64,000 nucleotides of DNA from Novosphingobium sp. GTDB taxonomy: Bacteria; Pseudomonadota; Alphaproteobacteria; Sphingomonadales; Sphingomonadaceae. Positions 17,654 through 27,071 of this stretch are shown piece by piece. The notes under the pieces are model-generated. The model was not told the DNA's origin. It worked only from the letters and a program-made list of their open reading frames with translations, and did no database searches. The number at the start of each line of letters is the position of its first letter. Position 1 is the first letter of the stretch. The DNA is taken from positions 93,393 to 157,392 of the forward strand of contig JADJYM010000010.1 in NCBI GenBank assembly GCA_016719755.1, given 5' to 3'. The position numbers and the translations under genes are program-made.

Positions 17654-18856
17654 ATGACTTCTTTCCGCACGCTCGACGATCTCGGCGATCTCACCGGCAA
17701 GGTGGCGCTGGTCCGGGTCGACCTCAACCTGCCGATGCAGGACGGGGCCGTGACCGACGATACGCGCGTGCGGGCCTCGGCCCCGACGATCCTCGAGCTC
17801 GCCGCCAAGGGCGCCAAGGTGCTGCTGCTGGCACACTTCGGCCGCCCCAAGGGTGAGCGGGTCTCGACCATGTCGGTCTCGATGACGCTGGACGCGGTCC
17901 AGGCGGTGCTGGGCAAGGAAGTGATGTTCGTCCCCGAAGTGGCCGGGCCGGTGGTCGCGCAGGCGATCGGCATCCTGCGCGCGGGCGACATCGCCATGCT
18001 GGAAAATACCCGCTTCTGGAAGGGCGAGGAAAAGAACGATCCGGAACTCGCCCGGGCGATTGCCGAAAATGGCGACATCTACGTCAACGACGCCTTCTCT
18101 GCCGCGCACCGCGCCCATGCCAGCACCGAGGGGCTGGCCCATCTCCTGCCCGCCTATGCCGGCCGCTCGATGGAAGCCGAACTGAAGGCGCTGGAAGCCG
18201 CGCTGGGCAAGCCGGTGCGGCCCGTGGCGGCAGTGGTCGGCGGGGCCAAGGTTTCGTCGAAGCTCGACGTGCTGACCCACCTTGTCACCCAGGTCGATCA
18301 CCTGATCATCGGTGGCGGCATGGCCAACACCTTTCTTGCCGCCAAGGGCGTCGATGTCGGCAAGTCGCTGTGCGAGCATGATCTGGCCGATACCGCGCGC
18401 GGCATCCTGGCGGCGGCTGAAAAGTCGGGCTGCACCGTCCACCTGCCCTATGACGTGGTGGTGGCGAAGGAATTCGCGGCCAATCCGCCGTCCCTGCGCA
18501 CCTGCAACGTCCATGAGGTCGCGGCGGACGAGATGATCCTCGATGTCGGCTCGCAGGCGGTCGAGGCCCTGGCCGATGTGCTCAAGACCTGCCGCACGCT
18601 GGTCTGGAACGGGCCGCTGGGCGCGTTCGAAACCCAGCCGTTCGATGCCGCCACCGTTGCGCTGGCCCGCAGCGCCGCTGCGCTGTCGAAGGAAGGCGCG
18701 CTGGTTTCGGTGGCGGGCGGGGGCGATACCGTCGCCGCGCTCAACCACGCCGGGGTGGCGGGCGATTTCTCCTATATCTCGACCGCTGGCGGCGCCTTCC
18801 TCGAATGGATGGAAGGCAAGGAACTGCCCGGCGTGAAAGCGCTCGAAACCGCCTGA
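17654..18856 (+). CDS. pgk: Phosphoglycerate kinase
   Basis: 400 residues from the ATG at 17654 ([20 protein letters not shown]). [19 protein letters not shown] is the substrate-binding signature, FGRPKGE follows, [14 protein letters not shown] and the C-terminal nucleotide loop [11 protein letters not shown] are present. Forms ATP from 1,3-bisphosphoglycerate. The reading frame is open upstream, but that part covers an intergenic repeat. Confidence 0.96.
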   Translation: MTSFRTLDDLGDLTGKVALVRVDLNLPMQDGAVTDDTRVRASAPTILELAAKGAKVLLLAHFGRPKGERVSTMSVSMTLDAVQAVLGKEVMFVPEVAGPVVAQAIGILRAGDIAMLENTRFWKGEEKNDPELARAIAENGDIYVNDAFSAAHRAHASTEGLAHLLPAYAGRSMEAELKALEAALGKPVRPVAAVVGGAKVSSKLDVLTHLVTQVDHLIIGGGMANTFLAAKGVDVGKSLCEHDLADTARGILAAAEKSGCTVHLPYDVVVAKEFAANPPSLRTCNVHEVAADEMILDVGSQAVEALADVLKTCRTLVWNGPLGAFETQPFDAATVALARSAAALSKEGALVSVAGGGDTVAALNHAGVAGDFSYISTAGGAFLEWMEGKELPGVKALETA

Positions 18857-18944
18857 TTTTCTTCGCTTCCCCGGTTGCGGCGGGCTGGAACCGCCGCTAT
18901 CGGCGCTTTTACGCATACGTATGAACGACAGGGACAGCACCGCT

Positions 18945-19841
18945 ATGAACACCGCAGACATGACTGCCAAGATGGCCGCCGGCAACGGCTTTATCGCCGC
19001 GCTCGACCAGTCGGGCGGATCGACCCCCAAGGCGCTGGCCGGTTACGGCATCAGTGAAGATGCCTGGTCGGACGAAGCCGGAATGTTCGATCTGATCCAC
19101 GCCATGCGCGAACGCATCATCATGTCGCCCGCTTTCACTGGCGACAAGGTGATCGGCGCGATCCTGTTCGAGCGCACGATGGACGGCACCGCTGGCGGCA
19201 AGCCGGTTCCCGCTGCCCTGATCGACAAGGGCATCGTCCCCTTCATCAAGATCGACAAGGGCCTTGAGGACGAAGTCAACGGCGTCCAGCTGATGAAGCC
19301 GATGCCGGAACTGGATGCGCTGCTCACCAAGTCCAAGGCGCTTGGCGTCTATGGCACCAAGGAGCGTTCGGTGATCAATTCCGCCAATGCGGAAGGCATT
19401 GCGGCGATCGTCAAGCAGCAGTTTGAAGTCGGCCAGCAGGTGCTCGCCCACGGCATGATGCCGATGATCGAGCCGGAAGTGAACATCAAGAGCGAGACCC
19501 GCGCGGAGTGCGACGCGATCTTGCTCAAGGAAATCCTCAAGGCGCTCGACGCTTTGCCCGAAGGCCAGCAGGTGATGCTCAAGCTGTCGCTGCCGGTGGT
19601 TCCGGGCACGTTCGATCCGCTGGTTCAGCATCCCCGGGTGCTGCGCGTGGTGGCGCTTTCGGGCGGCTACAAGCGCCCCGAGGCCTGCGTTGAACTTGCC
19701 AAGAACAAGGGCATCATCGCCAGCTTCAGCCGGGCGCTGCTCGAAGACCTGCGCGCGCAGATGAGCGACGCGGAATTCGACGCCTCGCTGGGCGGCGCGA
19801 TCGACGAGATCTACAAGGGCTCGACCGTCAAGACCGCCTGA
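18945..19841 (+). CDS. fba: Class I fructose-bisphosphate aldolase
   Basis: 298 residues from the ATG at 18945, which has AGGGAC 9 nt upstream; an earlier ATG at 18921 lacks any ribosome binding site. FIAALDQSGGSTPKALAGYG is the class I aldolase N-terminus, and VMLKLSLPVVPG contains the Schiff-base Lys. Cleaves fructose-1,6-bisphosphate to DHAP and GAP without a metal. Having class I rather than class II after pgk is normal in sphingomonads. Followed by a clear terminator. Confidence 0.93.
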   Translation: MNTADMTAKMAAGNGFIAALDQSGGSTPKALAGYGISEDAWSDEAGMFDLIHAMRERIIMSPAFTGDKVIGAILFERTMDGTAGGKPVPAALIDKGIVPFIKIDKGLEDEVNGVQLMKPMPELDALLTKSKALGVYGTKERSVINSANAEGIAAIVKQQFEVGQQVLAHGMMPMIEPEVNIKSETRAECDAILLKEILKALDALPEGQQVMLKLSLPVVPGTFDPLVQHPRVLRVVALSGGYKRPEACVELAKNKGIIASFSRALLEDLRAQMSDAEFDASLGGAIDEIYKGSTVKTA

Positions 19842-19863
19842 GCGGATTGACCGGGTACAAACG

Positions 19864-19897
19864 GGGGCGGGGCGCAAGGTCGCTCCGCCCCTGTTTT
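19864..19897 (+). terminator. Rho-independent terminator after fba
   Basis: GGGGCGGGGCG, loop CAAGGT, CGCTCCGCCCC, then TGTTTTG. Eleven-base arms with one wobble pair and a short T-tract, 22 nt after the fba stop. Confidence 0.85.
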
Positions 19898-19913
19898 GCG
19901 TCTGCTAAGGAAA

Positions 19914-20012
19914 TCCCTCCCCTTGGGGGAGGGGTTGGGGTGGGGGAGTGGACGCCAGCGAGGTAAACCCCCACCCAACCCTCCCCCTTGAGGGGGAGGG
20001 CTTCCGGTGGAG
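19914..20012. repeat. Interspersed repeat of the CCCTCCCCTTGGGGGAGGG family
   Basis: CCCTCCCCTTGGGGGAGGGG at the left end and CCTCCCCCTTGAGGGGGAGG at the right, with TTGGGGTGGGGG / CCCCCACCCAA as inner arms: a nested palindrome of about 100 bp filling the space between fba and the convergent lipoprotein gene. Confidence 0.7.
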
Positions 20013-20017
20013 CGGCT

Positions 20018-20401
20018 TTATTGGGCTCGTTCGAACCGTAAGGTGAAGCGGTAGTCGCGCGGGGCGATCTTGCGCTGGACGCTGGTTGGCGGCATCACCC
20101 CGGCCAGTTCGAGATTGCCGCCAGCAAGGGCCAGCGGCTTGTTGCTGACCACCTCGTGCACCGCGCGGTGCCCGGCATGGACCACGCGCACTTGCAGCCG
20201 CACCTGCCCGGCCCACACGCAGCGCGCCTCCATCGGGCAGCGGCTGTCCTCCAGCACACGCAGCGGGGTGACGCGCAGCGGCCCGACCGAGGCGGTCTGG
20301 CCCAGCCGGACGCTCCCCGCTTCGGCGGGCACAGTGGCGCAGGCTCCCAGCAGGGGCAGGGCGGCGAGGGCGATCAGGGTGGGGCGCAGGTTCATGTTCA
20401 C
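20018..20401 (-). CDS. Hypothetical lipoprotein
   Basis: 127 residues. The signal peptide ends in the lipobox LLGAC (Cys about 21), so it is a probable outer-membrane or periplasmic lipoprotein. EDSRCPMEARCVWAGQVRLQ contains a conserved Cys pair that recurs in uncharacterised proteobacterial lipoproteins; the C-terminus YRFTLRF is a beta strand. A start two codons later (second Met) is equally possible. The function is unknown. Confidence 0.75.
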   Translation of the reverse strand: MNMNLRPTLIALAALPLLGACATVPAEAGSVRLGQTASVGPLRVTPLRVLEDSRCPMEARCVWAGQVRLQVRVVHAGHRAVHEVVSNKPLALAGGNLELAGVMPPTSVQRKIAPRDYRFTLRFERAQ

Positions 20402-20471
20402 AGTCTAGCCGGATTTCCTGAACGGGTGCCGAACACTTGGCCTTGTGGCGCAGTCGGGCTAGGGACGCGCG

Positions 20472-21095
20472 ATGTCTGACTGCCAGCTTTACCTCATCTC
20501 GCCGCTCGACGTTTCGGGCACCTTTCCTGACCGGCTCGCCCGCGCGCTCGATGCCGCGCCGGTTGCGGCGTTCCAGTTCCGGGTCAAGGACGTGGACGAA
20601 CACCAGGCGGCGCGGCTCGCCGAACCGTTGCAGGCGCTGTGCGCGGCGCGCGAGGTGGCGTTCATCGTCAACGATTCGATCGGTCTGGCCAAGCGGCTCG
20701 GGGCGGACGGGGTGCACCTCGGCCAGTCGGACGGCGAGGTGGAAGACGCGCGCAAGCGGCTGGGGCGCGAGGCGCAGATCGGTGTCACTTGCCACAACAG
20801 CCGTCATCTCGCGATGGAAGCGGGCGAGGCGGGGGCGGACTATGTCGCCTTCGGCGCCTTTTTCCCGACCGCGACCAAGGCGACCGAATACCGCGCCGAG
20901 CCGGATCTGCTGACCTGGTGGCAGGACCTGATGGAAATCCCCTGCGTCGCCATCGGCGGGATCACGCCGGAAAACTGCGCGCCGCTGGTGCGCGCCGGGG
21001 CGGACTTTCTCGCCGTGTCGGGCGCGGTCTGGAACGGGGACGAGGCGGCGGCGATCAAGGCGTTCCACGCCGCGATTGCCGGGGCGGCGGGGTAA
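20472..21095 (+). CDS. thiE: Thiamine-phosphate synthase
   Basis: 207 residues, a TIM-barrel. QFRVKDVDE corresponds to the QLR-K motif, FIVNDSIGLAKRLGADGVHLGQSD carries the pyrophosphate-binding Asp residues, GVTCHNSRHLAMEAGEAGADYV and AIGGITPEN complete the phosphate sites. Couples HMP-PP and HET-P to thiamine phosphate. It lies downstream of fba behind a terminator and a convergent lipoprotein gene, so it has its own promoter in about 20402-20471. Confidence 0.9.
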   Translation: MSDCQLYLISPLDVSGTFPDRLARALDAAPVAAFQFRVKDVDEHQAARLAEPLQALCAAREVAFIVNDSIGLAKRLGADGVHLGQSDGEVEDARKRLGREAQIGVTCHNSRHLAMEAGEAGADYVAFGAFFPTATKATEYRAEPDLLTWWQDLMEIPCVAIGGITPENCAPLVRAGADFLAVSGAVWNGDEAAAIKAFHAAIAGAAG

Positions 21096-21136
21096 ACGGG
21101 CGTCCCCCAGGTTCGATCCTCAACCTCCCTTCTTCC

Positions 21137-21163
21137 GTCACCCCGGACCGAGTCCGGGACGAC
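21137..21163. repeat. Short CCCCGGAC/GTCCGGG palindromic repeat
   Basis: GTCACCCCGGACCGAGTCCG continuing GGACGAC is an imperfect palindrome of the same family as 11081-11102. It lies in the 201-bp space between thiE and the OPT transporter. Confidence 0.5.
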
Positions 21164-21296
21164 GACAGCACGCCGGTTTCCTACCCTGCCAATCCGTGCC
21201 ATGTTCCCTGCCTGAAACGGGGCGCTGCGGGGGAAGGGTCTTTCCGCACAGGACACTGTCCAATGTGTCCACTGATTCAGCGGAAGGGCGACAAAG

Positions 21297-23249
21297 ATGA
21301 ACGGCAAGGCAGCGATTCCGCTTCGTGAACTGACCCTGCGCTCGATCCTGCTGGGCGGCGTGCTGACTTTCCTGTTCACCGCCGCCAACGTCTATTTCGG
21401 CCTGCGGGTCGGGCTGACTTTTTCCACCGCGATCCCCGCCGCGGTGATTTCGATGGCGCTGCTGCGCACGCTGGGCGGGGCAACGATCGTGGAAAACAAC
21501 ATCGTCCAGACCATCGGCAGCGCGGCCGGTGCGGTGGCGACGATGGTGTTCGTCCTGCCCGGGTTCGTGATTGTCGGCTGGTGGAGTTCGATCCCCTATT
21601 GGGAGACGATGCTGGTCTGCGCCACCGGCGGGGTGCTGGGGGTGATGCTGTCAGTGCCGATGCGCCGCGCGCTGGTGATCGATACCGACCTGCCCTATCC
21701 CGAAGGGGTCGCGGGCGCGGAAATCCTGCGGGTGGGAATGGGCGACGCGGCGGGTGAGCGCGAGAACCGGGCCGGGCTGGCAACGATCCTGCTGGGCGCT
21801 ATCGCCGGGGCCGGTTTCGGCCTGCTTACCATGCTGCGCCTTGCCGCCGGGGAAGTGAGCCGCGTGTTCAAGATCGGCGCGGGCTATGGCACCATCGGGG
21901 TAACGACCTCGCTCGGCCTCGTCGCGATCGGCCACCTGATCGGCCTGGCGACCGGCATGGCCATGCTGGCCGGGCTGGTGCTGGGCAAGTTCATCCTCCT
22001 CCCCATGCTGTCCGCCGGACTGCCGGGCGTTCCCGAAGAAGTCGCGGCCACGGTGTTCAGCCAGCAGGTGCGGATCGTCGGTGCGGGCGCGATGGCAGTC
22101 GCGGCGCTGTGGGCGCTGGTGCGGATTTCCGGCTCGATCCTGGGCGGGCTGTCCGGCCTTGTCGCCACGGCCCGGGCGCGCAAGGCGGGCGAGGAAATCC
22201 GCCAGACCGAGCGCGACCTGCCGGGCAACTGGGTGCTGGGGGTCGGCGCGGCGATGTTCGGGCCGATCCTCTATCTGGTCTGGAGCTTCGTCCAGGGCGG
22301 GCCGCTGGCGGATCACGCGGTGGCGGTGCTGGTGCTGGCGCTGATCTTCATTGTCGTGGTCGGCATCTTCACCGCCGTCATCACCGGCTACATGGCGGGG
22401 CTGGTCGGAACCTCGAACAGTCCGGTTTCCGGGGTCGGCATCCTGGCGATCCTGATCGCATCGGTGCTGGTGGGCGCGATGTTCGGCGGCAGCGTGACGC
22501 CGGACCTGCGCGCGCCGCTGATCGCCTTCGCGCTGTTCCTTGTCTCGTTCGTGTTCGGGATCGCGATTGTCGCCAATGACAACCTTCAGGACCTCAAGAC
22601 CGGGCAGCTGGTCGGCTCCACCCCGTGGAAGCAGCAGGTCGCGTTGATCATCGGGGTGATCGCCGGATCGCTGGTGCTGCCGCCGGTTCTGCAATTGCTG
22701 GCCACCAGCTTTGGCTTTGCCGGAGCGCCCGGGGCGGGGCCGAATGCCCTGGCCGCGCCGCAGGCATCGCTGTTCGCCACCATCGCGCAAGGGGTGCTGG
22801 GTGGTTCGATGCGCTGGGATCTGATCTGGCTGGGGGCGGCGATCGGCGCGGTGCTGATCGCGCTCGACGAAGGCCTGCGCAAGACCGGCAAGGGCAAGCT
22901 GCCGCCGCTGGCCGTGGCTATGGGAATCTACCTGCCGGTCACGCTGGTCCTGCCGGCGGTGATCGGCGCGGTGATCGGCCATGCCTGGAACCGGATGGCC
23001 GCGCGCACTGCCCGTCCCGAATTCGCCGAACGGCTGGGCGTCCTGCTGGCGACCGGACTGGTGGTCGGTGACAGCCTGCTGGGACTGGTCTTTGCCGGTG
23101 CGGTGGGGGTGGTCGGCGATCCCGCCAGACTGGGCATCGTTGGCGACGAATTTGCCGCCGCGTCCGAATGGATCGGCCTTGCGGCGATGGTCGCCTTGCT
23201 TGGCTGGTCCTATGCCCGGGTTCGCCAGCGGGCGATCGCGGCGGAATGA
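21297..23249 (+). CDS. OPT family oligopeptide transporter
   Basis: 650 residues with about 14-16 hydrophobic segments. It opens RELTLRSILLGGVLTFLFTA followed by NVYFGLRVGLTFSTAIPAAV, the OPT signature; NNIVQTIGSAAGA and NDNLQDLKTGQLVGSTPWKQQ are further OPT landmarks. Such proteins import small peptides or metal chelates across the inner membrane by proton symport; the substrate cannot be told. Starts MNGKAAIPLRELTL. No partner genes are needed. Confidence 0.92.
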   Translation: MNGKAAIPLRELTLRSILLGGVLTFLFTAANVYFGLRVGLTFSTAIPAAVISMALLRTLGGATIVENNIVQTIGSAAGAVATMVFVLPGFVIVGWWSSIPYWETMLVCATGGVLGVMLSVPMRRALVIDTDLPYPEGVAGAEILRVGMGDAAGERENRAGLATILLGAIAGAGFGLLTMLRLAAGEVSRVFKIGAGYGTIGVTTSLGLVAIGHLIGLATGMAMLAGLVLGKFILLPMLSAGLPGVPEEVAATVFSQQVRIVGAGAMAVAALWALVRISGSILGGLSGLVATARARKAGEEIRQTERDLPGNWVLGVGAAMFGPILYLVWSFVQGGPLADHAVAVLVLALIFIVVVGIFTAVITGYMAGLVGTSNSPVSGVGILAILIASVLVGAMFGGSVTPDLRAPLIAFALFLVSFVFGIAIVANDNLQDLKTGQLVGSTPWKQQVALIIGVIAGSLVLPPVLQLLATSFGFAGAPGAGPNALAAPQASLFATIAQGVLGGSMRWDLIWLGAAIGAVLIALDEGLRKTGKGKLPPLAVAMGIYLPVTLVLPAVIGAVIGHAWNRMAARTARPEFAERLGVLLATGLVVGDSLLGLVFAGAVGVVGDPARLGIVGDEFAAASEWIGLAAMVALLGWSYARVRQRAIAAE

Positions 23250-23254
23250 GGGCG

Positions 23255-23614
23255 TCAGCCCTGGCTGGAGCGTCCGCGTACGCAGCGCAGCACGGTGTCG
23301 GCTCCGTTCGCGTCGCGCTTGCGCAGGAAGTTGCCGGAAATGCGGTGGAAGCTCTGTCCGCGCTTCGGCCCGGCGGTCATCACCAGCACGTCGCCGGTCA
23401 GCAGGTAGGTCCCGCGTCCCTCGGCATTGCGATAGGTGGAGCCGTTGATGATGCTGAAAGCCTCGCCCGCCTGCGGATAGCCGGTCGGCCCGGAGGCATC
23501 GCCCGGCAGTTCGCAGGTGTATTCACCGGGAGGCAGCGAATCGATCTTGCCGCCCGGCGCGGCAGCAACGGCGCCGGTGGCGGCAAGAAGAAGGAGTGCG
23601 GCTATTTGCTTCAT
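23255..23614 (-). CDS. Hypothetical secreted protein
   Basis: 119 residues with a Sec signal (MKQIAALLLLAATGAVAAAP). The mature part includes SLPPGEYTCELPGDASGPTG, SIINGSTYRNAEGRGTYLLT and GPKRGQSFHRISGNFLRKRD, suggesting a small beta-barrel with two Cys residues (YTC and LRC) that could form a disulfide. I do not recognise a named family. Convergent with the OPT gene (5 bp apart) and divergent from efp. Confidence 0.7.
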   Translation of the reverse strand: MKQIAALLLLAATGAVAAAPGGKIDSLPPGEYTCELPGDASGPTGYPQAGEAFSIINGSTYRNAEGRGTYLLTGDVLVMTAGPKRGQSFHRISGNFLRKRDANGADTVLRCVRGRSSQG

Positions 23615-23764
23615 GGCGGTTCCCTGCGGATGCGCGGATTAGCAGGAACTGAACGCGCCCGCTACCTGCGGCGGACAGGCGGCCTTGCTCCTTGCGCCAG
23701 CAGGCGCTAAGGGCGCGGCCTTCCGGGCAGTGTCCGGGTTCTTTCTCAACTTGAAGGCAGCACC

Positions 23765-24331
23765 ATGGCCAAGATCAGCGGCGTGGACATCCGTCCCGGC
23801 AATATCCTCGAATACGAAAAGGGCATCTGGAAGGTCGCGAAGACCCAGCATACCCAGCCGGGCAAGGGCGGCGCCTTCATGCAGGTCGAGATGAAGAACC
23901 TGATCGACGGCCGCAAGACCAACGTCCGCTTCCGCAGCGCCGACACGGTCGAAAAGGTCCGGCTCGACACCAAGGACTTCCAGTTCCTCTATGTCGAGGG
24001 CGATGACTTGGTGTTCATGGACGTGGAAACCTACGAACAGATCACCCTGCCCAAGGACCTGCTGGGCGGCGCCGACGCCTTCCTGCAGGATGGCATGACC
24101 GTGCTGCTCGAAATGTACGACGAACGCCCGATCTCGGTGCAGCTGCCCGAACAGGTCGAGGCGACCATCGTCGAGGCCGACGCCGTGGTGAAGGGGCAGA
24201 CCGCCTCGTCCAGCTACAAGCCCGCGATCCTCGACAACGGCGTGCGCGTGATGGTGCCGCCGCATATCGCCAGCGGCACCCGGATCATCGTCGACGTGTA
24301 CGAACGTACCTACGTCGGCAAGGCGGACTGA
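23765..24331 (+). CDS. efp: Elongation factor P
   Basis: 188 residues, full length. [20 protein letters not shown] starts the KOW-like domain; the tip loop QPGKGGAF has Lys34 as the residue to be modified, which points to the beta-lysylation (EpmA/EpmB) rather than the Arg-rhamnose type. The two OB domains end with [18 protein letters not shown]. Relieves ribosome stalling at polyproline. The suhB-like gene follows 7 bp downstream and is likely cotranscribed. Confidence 0.95.
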   Translation: MAKISGVDIRPGNILEYEKGIWKVAKTQHTQPGKGGAFMQVEMKNLIDGRKTNVRFRSADTVEKVRLDTKDFQFLYVEGDDLVFMDVETYEQITLPKDLLGGADAFLQDGMTVLLEMYDERPISVQLPEQVEATIVEADAVVKGQTASSSYKPAILDNGVRVMVPPHIASGTRIIVDVYERTYVGKAD

Positions 24332-24338
24332 ACCGGCC

Positions 24339-25160
24339 ATGTCAGTCATTTCCGGCCTGATGCGCGTGATGGAGAAGGCGGCCCGCAAGGCCGGCCAGCG
24401 CCTGCGCCGCGACTTCGGCGAGGTTGAACACCTCCAGGTCAGCCGCAAGGGGCCGGCCGACTTTGTCTCCAAGGCCGACCAGCGCGCCGAGCGGACCCTC
24501 TACGACGAACTGAAGGCCGCGCGGCCCGACTGGGGCTTCGTGCTGGAGGAAGCCGGCACGATCGAGGGCGATCCCTCCAAGCCGCGCTGGATCATCGATC
24601 CGCTCGACGGGACCAGCAACTTCCTTCACGGCATCCCGCATTTCGCGATCTCGATCGCGGTGCAGGAGCCACGGCTTGACGGCAAGGGCTGGGGCGAGGT
24701 GACTGCGGGGCTGGTCTACCAGCCGGTCACGGACGAAAGCTTCTGGGCGGAAAAGACGCGCGGTGCCTGGCTGCACGACCGGCGCCTGCGTGTGTCCGGG
24801 CGGCGGCATCTGGATGAAAGCCTGATCGCCACCGGCATTCCCTTCTCCGGGCGCGGCGATGCGGTGGAATGGCAGCGGATTTACGCGGCGCTGGGGCCGC
24901 AGGTGGCGGGAATCCGCCGTTTCGGCGCGGCTTCGCTCGATCTCGCCTGGGTTGCCGCAGGTCGCTACGAAGGCTTCTGGGAAAGCAGCCTGGCGCCGTG
25001 GGACACTGCTGCCGGATGCCTGCTGGTGCGCGAGGCGGGGGGGTTCGTGACCGACTGGCGCGGCATTTCGCAGCCGATCTGCGATGCCCAGGTGCTGGCC
25101 GGCAACGACGCGCTGCACTCGCGGCTCCACAAGCTGCTTGTCGGAGCGCTCAAGGGTTAG
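24339..25160 (+). CDS. suhB: Inositol monophosphatase family protein (SuhB-like)
   Basis: 273 residues. Metal-binding motif 1 around EEAG...WIIDPLDGTSNFLHG (Glu about 70, DPLDGTSN 87-94) and motif 2 WDTAAGCLLVREAGG near residue 222. Members dephosphorylate inositol-1-phosphate or related sugar phosphates; SuhB also joins rRNA antitermination complexes. Paired with efp (7 bp gap), a frequent alphaproteobacterial arrangement. Confidence 0.9.
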   Translation: MSVISGLMRVMEKAARKAGQRLRRDFGEVEHLQVSRKGPADFVSKADQRAERTLYDELKAARPDWGFVLEEAGTIEGDPSKPRWIIDPLDGTSNFLHGIPHFAISIAVQEPRLDGKGWGEVTAGLVYQPVTDESFWAEKTRGAWLHDRRLRVSGRRHLDESLIATGIPFSGRGDAVEWQRIYAALGPQVAGIRRFGAASLDLAWVAAGRYEGFWESSLAPWDTAAGCLLVREAGGFVTDWRGISQPICDAQVLAGNDALHSRLHKLLVGALKG

Positions 25161-25220
25161 GCAAATCCTAACCATGCCGCGTGCATAACCGGTTCGATTA
25201 CGAAACCGGGAGTGCGCACT

Positions 25221-25553
25221 ATGGCGGTATGGTTGCTGGGAGAAAGCCTTGCCCTCGTGCTGTTGGGGGTGCCTGCCCCGGTGCCGGATCTGGCCGCGCC
25301 GCCGCCGCTCGCCTCGGCATTCGATCTTGGCGCGAAGCCCGCTGCATCGGCCACTCTGCTGCCCGACCAGGCCGCCGATGCGCGCGAAGCACAGCTTCAG
25401 CCCGTACGGCCGGACGACGGCTGGTCGCCGCCGGTGCGGACCTGGGGCCGTGCCGGTTCCGGCCCGGTGGTCGAACTCGGAGCGCTCGGCGCCTCGAAGA
25501 TTCGCAAGCGGCGGGCGGACCTTGTCCACCTTTCGCTCGACTGGGGCTTCTGA
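25221..25553 (+). CDS. Hypothetical exported protein
   Basis: 110 residues from the ATG at 25221, which has GGGAG 8 nt upstream; a GTG three codons earlier overlaps that site. MAVWLLGESLALVLLGVPAP looks like a signal or single membrane segment, followed by an Ala/Pro-rich stretch and a C-terminal basic motif ASKIRKRRADLVHLSLDWGF. I do not recognise the family. It stands alone between suhB and tRNA-Leu. Confidence 0.6.
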   Translation: MAVWLLGESLALVLLGVPAPVPDLAAPPPLASAFDLGAKPAASATLLPDQAADAREAQLQPVRPDDGWSPPVRTWGRAGSGPVVELGALGASKIRKRRADLVHLSLDWGF

Positions 25554-25604
25554 CCGCGCTTGAATACGGCGCCCGCCCCGGCTAAGCGCGCGGCACGGCG
25601 CAGT

Positions 25605-25688
25605 GCCCCTGTGGCGGAATGGTAGACGCGAACGACTCAAAATCGTTTGCCGCAAGGCGTGCCCGTTCGAGTCGGGCCAGGGGCACCA
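25605..25688 (+). tRNA. tRNA-Leu(CAA)
   Basis: Acceptor GCCCCTG pairs with CAGGGGC, the anticodon stem is ACGA/TCGT around loop CTCAAAA with anticodon CAA, a long class II variable arm (TTTGCCGCAAGGCG) follows, T-arm CCCGT/GTCGGG-type, discriminator A and encoded CCA at 25686-25688. Confidence 0.93.
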
Positions 25689-25711
25689 CGATCGCATTGC
25701 CGAAGATTGGT

Positions 25712-25729
25712 CCCCAGCCTATCCTGGGG
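25712..25729. other. Hairpin just upstream of the M20 amidohydrolase start
   Basis: CCCCAGCCTATCCTGGGG is a 7-bp perfect stem with a 4-nt loop ending 2 nt before the ATG at 25732. It could end tRNA-Leu transcription or mask translation initiation. No T-tract follows. Confidence 0.45.
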
Positions 25730-25731
25730 CC

Positions 25732-27066
25732 ATGATCGCCAGACCCATCCTGTTCGCCTCGGCTGCGCTTGCTACTGCCGCACCCGCCCATGCCGACAGC
25801 CTTTCGGCTCAGGTTGCCGCCGAAATGCCCGGCCTGATGGCTATCTACCGCGACCTGCACGAGCATCCCGAACTCAGCTTCCAGGAAGTCCGCTCCGCAA
25901 AGGTCATGGCCGATGCCGCGCGTGCCGCCGGGTTCGAAGTGACGGAGGGCGTCGGCAGGACCGGCGTGGTTGCGGTGATGCGCAATGGCAAGGGACCGAC
26001 AGTGCTGATCCGCGCCGACATGGATGGCCTGCCCGTGCCCGAGCAGACCGGGCTTGCCTATGCCAGCAAGGCGCGCGGCACCTCTACCGCCGGGGTGGAG
26101 AGCGGGATCATGCACGCCTGCGGGCATGATACCCACATGGCGGGCTGGATCGGCGCAGCAAGGGTGCTGGCGGCTCACCGCGACAAGTGGTCGGGCACGC
26201 TGGTGATGATCGGCCAGCCAGCGGAAGAGATCAACGCGGGCGCCGCCGCGATGCTGGCGGATGGCCTGTTCGCCCGGTTCCCGAAGCCGGACTATGCCCT
26301 GGCCTTCCACGATACGGCGGATCTGCCCTCTGGCGTGATCGGCGTGAAGCCGGGCTTCGCGCTGGCCAACGTCGACAGCGTCGACATCACGGTGAAAGGT
26401 CTTGGCGGGCACGGCGCATATCCTCATACCACCAAGGACCCGATCGTCCTGGCCAGTTCGATCGTCATGCGGCTCCAGACCCTGGTCAGCCGCGAGGCCA
26501 ATCCGCTTGAGCCTTCGGTGGTGACGGTCGGCAGCTTTCACGGCGGGGCAAAGCACAACATCATCCCGGATGAAGTGAAGATGCAACTGACCGTGCGCAG
26601 CTATTCCGATGCTTCGCGCAAGACCCTGCTCGACGGGATCCGCCGGATCGTGGCGGGGGAGGCGATGACTGCCGGGATTCCTGCTGACCGCCAGCCGGTG
26701 GTGACCATGGACCCGAACTTCGCCCGCGCGACCTGGAATACCCCGGCGTTCGCGACCCGCATGGCAGACCATTTTCGCAGCCACTTCGGGGCGGCGCGCG
26801 TGGCTGAGGTGCCTCCGTCGATGGCGGGGGAGGATTTTGGAGAGTTCGCTCGCGCTGACGCGAATCGCATCCAATCGCTGATCTTCTGGGTTGGCGGACG
26901 GCCGCAGGCGGTGCTGGATCAGGCCGCACGGGACGGGACCACGCTCCACGGTTTGCACAGTCCGTTCTGGGCGCCCGAGGCTGACAAGGTGGTCGCCGCC
27001 GGAGCCGAGGCGCTCGCCAGTGCGGCAATCGAACTGATGCCGAAATCAAGCGCACGGTCGAATTGA
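25732..27066 (+). CDS. M20 family metallo-amidohydrolase, exported
   Basis: 444 residues from the ATG at 25732. MIARPILFASAALATAAPAH is a signal peptide. Metal ligands: HACGHDTHMAG (128-138), PAEEINAGAAAML with the general-base Glu, and a His in the C-terminal MAGEDFGEFA region. LGGHGAYPHTTKDPIVLAS is the dimerisation/lid motif of the amidohydrolase (hippurate hydrolase / IAA-amino acid hydrolase) subgroup. The periplasmic location suggests cleavage of N-acyl amino acids; the substrate is unknown. An apparent upstream extension runs through tRNA-Leu and is not coding. Confidence 0.88.
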   Translation: MIARPILFASAALATAAPAHADSLSAQVAAEMPGLMAIYRDLHEHPELSFQEVRSAKVMADAARAAGFEVTEGVGRTGVVAVMRNGKGPTVLIRADMDGLPVPEQTGLAYASKARGTSTAGVESGIMHACGHDTHMAGWIGAARVLAAHRDKWSGTLVMIGQPAEEINAGAAAMLADGLFARFPKPDYALAFHDTADLPSGVIGVKPGFALANVDSVDITVKGLGGHGAYPHTTKDPIVLASSIVMRLQTLVSREANPLEPSVVTVGSFHGGAKHNIIPDEVKMQLTVRSYSDASRKTLLDGIRRIVAGEAMTAGIPADRQPVVTMDPNFARATWNTPAFATRMADHFRSHFGAARVAEVPPSMAGEDFGEFARADANRIQSLIFWVGGRPQAVLDQAARDGTTLHGLHSPFWAPEADKVVAAGAEALASAAIELMPKSSARSN

Positions 27067-27071
27067 GGGTT

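Noticed and set aside
25603-25731. N-terminal extension of the M20 amidohydrolase through tRNA-Leu
   Set aside because: It translates the tRNA gene and would hide the clear signal peptide at 25732.
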